Shown: piece after piece, positions 8,465-14,990 of the stretch | Numbering within the stretch: the first letter of the stretch is position 1 | Layout: each line of letters opens with the position of its first letter | Notes under the pieces: model-generated | The model's database searches: none | Seen by the model: the letters and a program-made list of their open reading frames with translations, nothing else | Told to the model about the DNA's origin: nothing | Assembly: GCA_002303765.1 (NCBI GenBank) | Contig: DBCB01000080.1 | Coordinates: forward strand, 1 to 22,759 | From: Planctomycetaceae bacterium UBA969 | Lineage (GTDB): Bacteria; Planctomycetota; Planctomycetia; Gemmatales; Gemmataceae | Reading direction: 5' to 3' | Length of the DNA stretch: 22,759 bases | Program-made: the position numbers and the translations under genes

Positions 8465-8493
8465 AGTATAAGCGTTCCAAGGGCAAAGGTCAA
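8465..8493 (-). promoter_or_regulatory. Promoter of the S41 protease gene
   Basis: Minus strand -35 TTGACC (8488-8493), 17-base spacer, -10 TATACT (8465-8470); each hexamer is one base from consensus. It gives a leader of about 70 bases before the ATG at 8387. Confidence 0.55.
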
Positions 8494-8495
8494 AC

Positions 8496-8523
8496 CTGAC
8501 GCTCGCTTTTGAACTTATATATT
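8496..8523 (+). promoter_or_regulatory. Possible proB promoter
   Basis: Plus strand -35 CTGACG (8496-8501), 16-base spacer, -10 TATATT (8518-8523). It is weaker than the divergent promoter; the two -35 boxes are 2 bases apart, so RNA polymerases would compete or share a regulator. Confidence 0.3.
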
Positions 8524-8570
8524 AGACGAAGGCAGTGGTTGTTTAGTTTCATAAATACTGAAAATACTTT

Positions 8571-8585
8571 GAAAGCCGGGCTTTC
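8571..8585. promoter_or_regulatory. 15-base palindrome in the proB leader
   Basis: GAAAGCC-G-GGCTTTC is a perfect 7-base inverted repeat with a one-base centre, ending 14 bases before the proB ATG. As DNA it could be an operator. As RNA the one-base loop is too small for all pairs to form, though a shorter hairpin could still hide the ribosome site. Confidence 0.35.
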
Positions 8586-8599
8586 CCGAATCACTTAAC

Positions 8600-9739
8600 A
8601 TGGACGCCGAACGAAAAGAAATTCTGAAAAACGCAGAAACCATCGTAATTAAAGTTGGAACCAATGTTTTAACCCAGGCCGATGGCACCCTCGAACCCAA
8701 CCAGGTTCACAGCCTTGCAGACCAGATTTTCAGACTGAAACAAGCAGGGAAAAAAGTCGCCCTTGTTAGTTCGGGTGCTATCGGTGCGGGCATGGGTCGC
8801 CTTGGCCTTAAACAACGTCCAACCGACCTCAGGCATCTTCAGGCCTGCGCTGCAGTTGGCCAATCCTTTCTAATGCGCGCTTATGAAGATTCCCTTGCAA
8901 GGTATGGCATACCGACCGCACAGATACTTCTTACTGCGGGCGATTTTGATAACCGCACCCGGTATCTCAATGTGCGTAATACCATCCTTACTTTGTTTGA
9001 ATCTAACTGCCTCCCCATCATCAACGAAAACGATACCATCAGCGTTGCAGAAATCCGCTTTGGTGATAACGACACCCTTGCGGCATTGGTCACCAATTTG
9101 ATTCAGGCGCCCTTACTTATTCTCCTTACCGTGGTTGATGGCTTATATTCTGCAGATCCCAACACCGACCCCACCGCCTCTTTGGTTCACACGGTCAAAC
9201 AAATCAACAAAGATGTTCTTGAAAAGGCAGGGGTTACGAAAAGCAGCCTTGGATCTGGTGGCATGAAAAGCAAACTCAAAGCTGCAAGGCTTGCAACCAT
9301 GGCGGGCGAATCGGTAATCATGGCGAATGGATCCATCCCTAAAGTGCTTGACAGCATCTTTGCGGGGGAACTGATAGGCACGCTATTTCTTGCAGCAGAA
9401 CAAAACATGACTGCTTGGAAGCGCTGGCTGGGGTGGGCCGCCCGCCCACAAGGAAAGATTATTCTCGATGCTGGGGCACTTGTCGCACTTTGTTCCAAGG
9501 GCAAAAGCCTGTTGCCCATAGGCGTTGCAAGCGTCAGCGGTACCTTCCATAAGGGGGCGGTTGTCTCGCTTTGCAATCTTGAAGGCGAAGAGTATGGCAG
9601 GGGGCTTTCAAATTACTCCGCCACCGATATCGCTAAAATCGCAGGGAAAAAGTCCGACAAAATAATCGAACTTCTTGGCATCCTTCCCTACGAAGAGGTC
9701 ATACACCGCGATAATCTGGTAATCGTCGACCACCCTTAA
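8600..9739 (+). CDS. proB: Glutamate 5-kinase with C-terminal PUA domain
   Basis: Cytoplasmic enzyme that phosphorylates L-glutamate to gamma-glutamyl phosphate, the first and feedback-controlled step of proline synthesis. The amino-acid-kinase domain (1 to about 265) shows IVIKVGTNVL (15-24), VALVSSGAIGAGMG (53-66), the substrate loop INENDTISVAEIRFGDNDTL (starting at 141, with Asn142, Glu143, Asn144, Asp145) and LGSGGMKSKLKAA (ATP side). A PUA domain follows (about 287-365, from GKIILDAGALVAL). The 379 residues are close to the usual ProB with PUA. No Shine-Dalgarno is obvious; the ATG at 8600 puts the kinase motif at the normal distance from the N-terminus. proA is not adjacent. Its stop codon overlaps the stop of the convergent SDR gene. 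Confidence 0.97.
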   Translation: MDAERKEILKNAETIVIKVGTNVLTQADGTLEPNQVHSLADQIFRLKQAGKKVALVSSGAIGAGMGRLGLKQRPTDLRHLQACAAVGQSFLMRAYEDSLARYGIPTAQILLTAGDFDNRTRYLNVRNTILTLFESNCLPIINENDTISVAEIRFGDNDTLAALVTNLIQAPLLILLTVVDGLYSADPNTDPTASLVHTVKQINKDVLEKAGVTKSSLGSGGMKSKLKAARLATMAGESVIMANGSIPKVLDSIFAGELIGTLFLAAEQNMTAWKRWLGWAARPQGKIILDAGALVALCSKGKSLLPIGVASVSGTFHKGAVVSLCNLEGEEYGRGLSNYSATDIAKIAGKKSDKIIELLGILPYEEVIHRDNLVIVDHP

Positions 9740-10764
9740 TACTTGCCATCCGAAACTTCAAACTTGGTGGGCTTACCCAAACTTCTGCCATTATTCTTAA
9801 GCCAGTGCGCAGTCCACCTAATCACCGTTGAAATAGGCGTTGCTGGCTCTCCAAGTAACCGATTCAACTTGCCGCTGTTGGTAAGCAAAGATCCGCTATT
9901 TTCAACACCCGAAAACCGGGGCGTTATTTTAAGATGATCCCCAAACTCTAGCGCGATCTTTTTTACAGATAGCAACGGCCCGCTAAGATTATAAATACTC
10001 GCAGGGCTTTGCACATGCGGTAGCAGCCTTAACACCGCTTCGTTCGCATCACCTTGCCAGATGCAGTTTAAATACCCCATCTGAAGATCAATTGGCTCGC
10101 CCTCTAAAACTTTTCGACCAATATCAACCAACACACCATACACCATATCAACAGCATAATTAAGCCGGACGATTGCAATCTTTACACCCTGATGCGTTGC
10201 AAAATATTGCAGCACTCTTTCCCTACCTATGGCAGCAGCAGAGTATTCCCCCGTTGCAATCAACGGATCATCTTCGTTGGAACCACCAGAGTTCAAGGGC
10301 ACAACAGGGTATACATTGCCGGTAGATAGGGCGACTATGCTTGATCCCCGGTATCGTTTGCAAACTGAGGCACTGGCAAGACAATTAACCGCCCAGGTTT
10401 CCGAAGGGTCAACCGAGGTGCCAAACTTTTTGCCTGCAAGAGAAACCACAAAATCAGCTTCGGGCAATTCATTGACTTGCGCATCATCCAAAAGATCAGC
10501 AGAGATGGTTGAGATATTGCGAGCTTGGAGCCATTCTTTTTGGGCGGGATCTGAAAAGCGACTGACTGCAATGATCTTCAACTTGGAGCCTGAAACTGCA
10601 ACAGCACGGGCAGCCAAAACCGCAAGAGTTGGGCCCATCTTCCCCCCCGCCCCGACTATCATCAGCGTGCCTGCCATCCCTTTCATCTGACTTATCAGGG
10701 CCTCGGATGGGGTGGTTAAAGCGCTTTCCCGTTCTACTTCTGTTAAAATGACATTAGGGGTCAT
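9736..10764 (-). CDS. NAD-dependent epimerase/dehydratase (extended SDR) family protein, catalytic Lys missing
   Basis: Rossmann-fold protein of about 342 residues from the ATG at 10764. The dinucleotide loop is VGAGGKMGPT (residues 37-46), followed by the second strand KIIAVSRFSD and the acidic VSADLLDD-like turn. The catalytic-region strand reads ALSTGNVYP (145-153), and the following Tyr is in GEYSAAAIGRE (Tyr174). In active extended SDRs this is YxxxK; here the Lys position (178) is Ala, so standard SDR redox chemistry is doubtful and it may bind nucleotide sugar or NAD for another purpose. The C-terminal half has NYAVDMVYGVLVDIGRKV and YNLSGPLLSVKKIA, as in sugar epimerase-like proteins. 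A longer start at TTG 10776 adds four residues; I prefer ATG. Substrate is unknown. Confidence 0.85.
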   Translation of the reverse strand: MTPNVILTEVERESALTTPSEALISQMKGMAGTLMIVGAGGKMGPTLAVLAARAVAVSGSKLKIIAVSRFSDPAQKEWLQARNISTISADLLDDAQVNELPEADFVVSLAGKKFGTSVDPSETWAVNCLASASVCKRYRGSSIVALSTGNVYPVVPLNSGGSNEDDPLIATGEYSAAAIGRERVLQYFATHQGVKIAIVRLNYAVDMVYGVLVDIGRKVLEGEPIDLQMGYLNCIWQGDANEAVLRLLPHVQSPASIYNLSGPLLSVKKIALEFGDHLKITPRFSGVENSGSLLTNSGKLNRLLGEPATPISTVIRWTAHWLKNNGRSLGKPTKFEVSDGKY

Positions 10765-10807
10765 ACTATTTCCCAATCTAAATAAGATGTAATCTTTAAG
10801 AGCCTAG

Positions 10808-10826
10808 TGTAAAATATAACTTTACA
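10808..10826. promoter_or_regulatory. Palindrome between divergent SDR and propeller genes
   Basis: TGTAAA and TTTACA (6-base arms, 7-base centre containing TATAAC) lie in the 84-base divergent gap. It could be an operator or overlapping -10 region for either gene. Only the symmetry supports it. Confidence 0.25.
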
Positions 10827-10848
10827 AGCTGCTAGTCTTTGGTGCTGA

Positions 10849-13800
10849 ATGACGAAATACCCGAAGAAAACGAATTGCCCTGCTTGCGGGGTGCGCATCC
10901 GGCTTAAGTACCCGCAACAATCGCACTATCATGAATGTACGTGTGGCGAATGGTTTTTTTACGAACCGATTAAAGAAGACACCGACCCGCAAGCCACCCG
11001 GCTTGGATCTACCCCAAAAAATATTTCACCCCGTGTTACGCTTATTGCAGGCCAGCCACCCTTAAACACCACTGCTCCTAAAGTCACCATTTTCAGAGAC
11101 CATGAACCACCTGTACAACCAAAAACCTCTCTCAACCTCACGGAGCCTGAAACCGAGAATGGCGAAACAAACATCCTGCCTTCCGAAGAACCAGCAGCTA
11201 CAATCGTGCCAATCCCACAGGCACCCAAAAATTCATCCATTGCCCCACTCTTGATCGTTTCCGGTTTATTTGTTCTGGCAATGCTGGCGCTAACCGCTGC
11301 TTGGCTTTTCATTGATGTCGCAAAGCTAGAAACCGAAGAGAAGAAACGCAACTATGCCCAAGAGCAACTCAGCGAGAAAAACTATCTGCTTGCTTCGGTG
11401 AAATTCGAGGAATTAGCCTCGCTTCATCCACAAAGCGCTTGGCATCAAGAATATTTGTTTCTAGAGAAAATCGCCTCTCTACGAAATGGGTTGGAATCGG
11501 AATCGCACAATCCTTCTGAAACTTTTGAAAAGCTTCGTACTAAGCCACTCACGACTTCAGAGCATTCCCCTTTTGCCTGGCTTCAATACCTGGGGTTGAT
11601 GCAATCGCTTTTAGAGAAATCAATTTCAGAGCCCGTCCTATTAGACTGGGTAGAGGTAGAGGTAAACAACGTAAAAAAGAAAACCTCAGGAGACGAGGCA
11701 GGATTGGTATTAGCATTGATAGCAGAAAAAAGAAGTATCATCGCCAAGCAGAAACTTGAAGAACAAGAAAAAGCAAGTTTCCTTGCCCAACTAAAACAGT
11801 TAGAGGCTCTGCCAGCCCACTCCGCCTTTCAATCCATCCAATATTTCATGGAACAGGAATTATTGCGCAATCCAAAGTCCAACAATATATCTGATTGTAA
11901 GGTCGCACTTGAAACCGCTAAAACCAGACACTTAAACTCGATCGTTTACGAAAAAAACAACCTTCAAGAAAAACAATCCCCATCATCTCAAAGATTACTC
12001 CAAGGCTGGAAATACTTCCAACACCCTGAACAAGCTCTAAGAATCGCCAACTGGACCCCAGAACTTCAATCGCCCATTTTGGCCCTAAACCAAGGCATTC
12101 TTTACGCCCTTGATCGAACTCGGGGAAATGTACTATGGATCAAAAGGCTTGGCGTTGATGTCGAATCCCCACCCCTCGAATTCTCTACCAATCAATCGAC
12201 AGACTCCAGCCTGATCACCCTTGAAGATAACGGAACAAGCCTATCTGCTCTCGACAAATCAGGCAGCACCATTTGGAAAACGAGCTTGGGCGGAACCTGC
12301 CTTGCGGGCATCACCCTATGGCATAACACAGCTTTGATACCATGCCTCGAAGGCTTTCTGGTTGAAGTGGAATTGGCAGGTGGGAATATCCTTGGCCGTT
12401 GGAATCTGGGTCAAGCCCTCCTTCATTCCATTTGTATTCCACATGATTCTAACGCAGGCTTTATTCCCGCAGACCCAGGGCACATCCTTTGTCTAGATCT
12501 CGTCACAAAAAAATGCACTGGCATCATTGCTTCAAACCACGCATTGGGCACACTGATATTTCCCCCTCTTCCTGTCTTCTTAACTAATCAAAAGGAACCA
12601 AGCCATATTCTTCTCAGCATCGAAGAACCAGGGCTCATGTCCACAGTTAGCATTTTCCCACTCCCCACAAGCCAAAGTAACTACATAAAAAATCCTATTT
12701 ATAGCACTTTTATTTCTGGCAGAATGTCTTGCCCCCCTGTGCCCTACCAAAACAGGCTTGCGATTCTTGATGAATCACAACAGCTTTCTTTTTTCGCATG
12801 GAACCAAGAAGCCACAAAAGCACCTCTCGTGCCATTCTTCGACGACAAAAACCAAAACAAACCTTTGGCCAATCTGTTTGAATCACTCAAACAAAAAAAA
12901 GGTTCATCCCAGGTACTTGCCTTCGACGAAACTGAAGCCGATATCCTTTATAATGGCCACTTTTGTAAACTATTTTTCGCATGGAACTTGCGCGATGGGC
13001 TTAAACTTACAAGCTCTAAACCTCCCTTTCACCAAACAGGAATCCTATCTTCAAAACCCACGCTTGTAGAAGATCCTGCTCTTTCCAGAAACGCTTGGGC
13101 CCTCACAGGCAAACTGCCCAACGGTTCCACCATCGCCCAATTGGTCGATTCCCAAAAGAACAAACTCTTGTGGAAAACACTGCTTTCGCCGCGCTTTGAA
13201 AGCGCTCCACTTTCCATCACTCCAACACCAGAAAAAAACTTCCTCCTTCTTGCAGACAGTGCAAGCAACCTTTTCCTTGCAAAAAACAACCCATTGCCCC
13301 CTATCACAACGCAATCAAATTGGGCCGAGGGCGCCTTATGTATAGCCAGAAACTCTAACTCTGATTCGCAAGCCTTATCGCATCTATTGCAATTGGAAGA
13401 TAAAAAAACAGCACTACAAATCCTTCAAGATACCATCTCAAAAAAAGTGACACTAAAACTTATTAGCTTCGATAACGAATCTCCAAATATTAAATTACTC
13501 GATATTCCTGAAATAACTTATTCTTTTGCAGGGATTCCAAAAACGTTGGGAAACCAGATTCTCATCCCATTATCTAATGGAAGCATTGCACGCATCTGGG
13601 TTAAAGATAACAAGCCAATAATATCCACCGGACCCACTTGGAAATCTCCTGAAGCTGCCAAAAACACCCAATGCAAAATCGCAATCTTGGATAACAACAC
13701 TTTCTGCTTTTCGGATGGCACCAATGGCGCATCGTTTTTCCGCTGGAACAATATTCCTGATGCCACCTTCGAAAAAACCAAGGCACCGCAAAACTTCGCC

Positions 13801-14313
13801 CCGCCACAATGCTTTTCTCTCGATTCCATACCCACAGAAAAAGGTTCCCTTGGAATCTTCCTAGACCCTCAGGGACAACTCATTCCATTTGAATCCAAGC
13901 CTGATGGCTCTATCCAAAAATTGAGCACCATTGATTTAAAGGTGACACCGAAAGCAAGTTGGATTGTTCAAGGCGCCAGCCATCCTCTCCGTTATGCAAT
14001 TGCTTCGAATACTGGAAGATTTGTCTGGATTGATCTAACTGGAGAAAAAACACTTTGGAATATACCGCTCGCCTCTGCTCCACTTGTAAAACCCTTTGTA
14101 ATTGAACAAAAAATCTTGCTCTTTCTCGAATCGGGCGACACGCTTCTTCTCGATGAAGCCACGGGCAAGGTTTTAAAAACGGGATTCAATCTTCCCGAAG
14201 GATTGTTCCCCTCTACCACCCCTTATCAAGGCGCAGACAACTCTATTTTTATCCCATTCACGGATGGTACCGTTCTGCAAACCACTTTGAAAGACCTCAC
14301 TAACGATTCTTGA
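10849..14313 (+). CDS. Zinc-ribbon, single-TM, beta-propeller (PQQ-like) protein
   Basis: Large protein (1154 residues) of unknown function, of a build common in planctomycetes. The cytoplasmic N-terminus has a small zinc-ribbon-like knot, CPAC (10-13) and CTC (30-32), followed by a Pro/Thr-rich linker (about 40-128). One TM helix follows (about 131-155, LLIVSGLFVLAMLALTAAWLF), then a charged helical region (160-370, ERKRNYAQEQLSEKNYLLAS-like with TPR character). The rest is a long beta-propeller with PQQ/BamB-type blades: GILYALDRTRGNVLWIKRLG near 420 and, close to the end, FVWIDLTGEKTLWNIPLAS, TLLLDEATGKVLKTG and IFIPFTDGTVLQTTL. By topology the propeller is outside the cytoplasmic membrane. 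No enzyme motif is seen; a scaffold or envelope-assembly role is a guess. The ATG at 10849 is the first in frame and has no clear Shine-Dalgarno. Confidence 0.85.
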   Translation: MTKYPKKTNCPACGVRIRLKYPQQSHYHECTCGEWFFYEPIKEDTDPQATRLGSTPKNISPRVTLIAGQPPLNTTAPKVTIFRDHEPPVQPKTSLNLTEPETENGETNILPSEEPAATIVPIPQAPKNSSIAPLLIVSGLFVLAMLALTAAWLFIDVAKLETEEKKRNYAQEQLSEKNYLLASVKFEELASLHPQSAWHQEYLFLEKIASLRNGLESESHNPSETFEKLRTKPLTTSEHSPFAWLQYLGLMQSLLEKSISEPVLLDWVEVEVNNVKKKTSGDEAGLVLALIAEKRSIIAKQKLEEQEKASFLAQLKQLEALPAHSAFQSIQYFMEQELLRNPKSNNISDCKVALETAKTRHLNSIVYEKNNLQEKQSPSSQRLLQGWKYFQHPEQALRIANWTPELQSPILALNQGILYALDRTRGNVLWIKRLGVDVESPPLEFSTNQSTDSSLITLEDNGTSLSALDKSGSTIWKTSLGGTCLAGITLWHNTALIPCLEGFLVEVELAGGNILGRWNLGQALLHSICIPHDSNAGFIPADPGHILCLDLVTKKCTGIIASNHALGTLIFPPLPVFLTNQKEPSHILLSIEEPGLMSTVSIFPLPTSQSNYIKNPIYSTFISGRMSCPPVPYQNRLAILDESQQLSFFAWNQEATKAPLVPFFDDKNQNKPLANLFESLKQKKGSSQVLAFDETEADILYNGHFCKLFFAWNLRDGLKLTSSKPPFHQTGILSSKPTLVEDPALSRNAWALTGKLPNGSTIAQLVDSQKNKLLWKTLLSPRFESAPLSITPTPEKNFLLLADSASNLFLAKNNPLPPITTQSNWAEGALCIARNSNSDSQALSHLLQLEDKKTALQILQDTISKKVTLKLISFDNESPNIKLLDIPEITYSFAGIPKTLGNQILIPLSNGSIARIWVKDNKPIISTGPTWKSPEAAKNTQCKIAILDNNTFCFSDGTNGASFFRWNNIPDATFEKTKAPQNFAPPQCFSLDSIPTEKGSLGIFLDPQGQLIPFESKPDGSIQKLSTIDLKVTPKASWIVQGASHPLRYAIASNTGRFVWIDLTGEKTLWNIPLASAPLVKPFVIEQKILLFLESGDTLLLDEATGKVLKTGFNLPEGLFPSTTPYQGADNSIFIPFTDGTVLQTTLKDLTNDS

Positions 14314-14359
14314 AATCGTTCCGATTCAGCTAGTAGATAATGCCAAGTGGGTAAATATC

Positions 14360-14631
14360 TTTCAGAGCCGGATGCGTCAGCGACGGTTGCTTTCAGAGTC
14401 CCTTCGGCAAGCTCAGGCCCCCTTTTTTTATCGAGCGGCGGATGTGGAAACCGACTCTTAACGGTATCTCTTGTCTGATAAGCCTGAAGCGCAAGCGAAG
14501 GAATAATAGGTGAGTGTAAAACGGTCATTTTAAAAACCTTCGCTTGCGCTTCAGGCTTGTAAAGATATGCAAAAAAAAGTTGTATGCGCCTGGGCAAGAA
14601 AGAACCGTCGCTGACGCATCCGGCTCTGAAA
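14360..14631. repeat. Outer pair of a nested inverted repeat (29-base arms)
   Basis: Positions 14360-14388 and 14603-14631 are perfect reverse complements over 29 bases (core GCCGGATGCGTCAGCGACGG). They enclose 214 bases that contain another inverted repeat. Arms like these resemble short dispersed repeats I recall from planctomycete genomes. They could be one folding element or two separate repeat copies in opposite orientation. Confidence 0.9.
14480..14558. repeat. Inner inverted repeat (22-base arms)
   Basis: Positions 14480-14501 and 14537-14558 are perfect reverse complements over 22 bases (core CTGAAGCGCAAGCGAAGG) separated by 35 bases. As RNA this gives a very stable hairpin. Read on the minus strand it encodes the peptide YKPEAQAK, a string I associate with spurious planctomycete ORFs. 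Confidence 0.9.
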
Positions 14632-14675
14632 CCTCCCGCTTCTTTTGCCTCTTCTTGACTGCCTGTATATCTGGT

Positions 14676-14693
14676 TTCCCGCCTACGCGGGAA
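14676..14693. repeat. REP-like hairpin
   Basis: TTCCCGC-CTAC-GCGGGAA, 7-base arms and 4-base loop, followed by TGACGG. This closely resembles a hairpin repeat dispersed in many unrelated bacteria, which yields spurious peptides such as FPRRRE. Confidence 0.75.
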
Positions 14694-14734
14694 TGACGGA
14701 AACGGGGAGGTTCGTCGCCCCCGCGCCTTGGTCA

Positions 14735-14752
14735 CCTTCGCGTATGCGGAGG
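14735..14752. repeat. Small GC-rich hairpin
   Basis: CCTTCGC-GTAT-GCGGAGG pairs over 7 bases with one G-T pair. It lies 41 bases after the REP-like hairpin and is probably part of the same repeat cluster. Confidence 0.5.
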
Positions 14753-14883
14753 TCTAGCCTTTTTGCTGTCTGTATTTCTCGATTTCCCGTTTTTCTTCTT
14801 TTTTCATTATAATTCCGTGTTAATGCGTGGCTAAAATGCCTTTTGCTTTACAGTGTTCTTTTGTAGAGAAATGGCACTCACCA

Positions 14884-14899
14884 GCGGATTAACATCCGC
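14884..14899. repeat. Small hairpin at the right edge of the repeat island
   Basis: GCGGA-TTAACA-TCCGC, 5-base arms with a further partial CGCT match. It resembles the short GCGG...CCGC dispersed repeats of planctomycete intergenic DNA; assignment is by look only. Confidence 0.4.
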
Positions 14900-14990
14900 C
14901 GCTCATTAGAAGAGAGTCTAATTCCGTCGCTCACACTTCTGGCTTATTCTGATGGGTTTTGTTTTTAAAGTAGTCGTACTTAAAACCAAA

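Larger units (their letters stand above)
14314..14990. other. Gene-free repeat island
   Basis: The 677 bases between the propeller gene and the stop of the TPP-enzyme gene hold no ORF with recognisable protein character. They contain a nested set of perfect inverted repeats, at least three further GC-rich hairpins and a T-run after a run of C (14418-14429) that might end transcription of the propeller gene. The stretch 14753-14870 shows nothing I can name. Confidence 0.75.

Noticed and set aside
10765..10776. TTG start of the SDR gene at 10776
   Set aside because: It adds only four residues and an ATG at 10764 is available; no ribosome site favours the TTG.
14418..14429. C-run and T-run as a terminator for the propeller gene
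   Set aside because: No clear GC stem ends right before the T-run, so I mention it but do not call it a terminator.
14226..14735. A 169-codon open frame on the minus strand through the repeat island
   Set aside because: It is made of translated repeats (peptides such as FPRRRE and YKPEAQAK), runs into the propeller gene antisense and shows no protein-like conservation.
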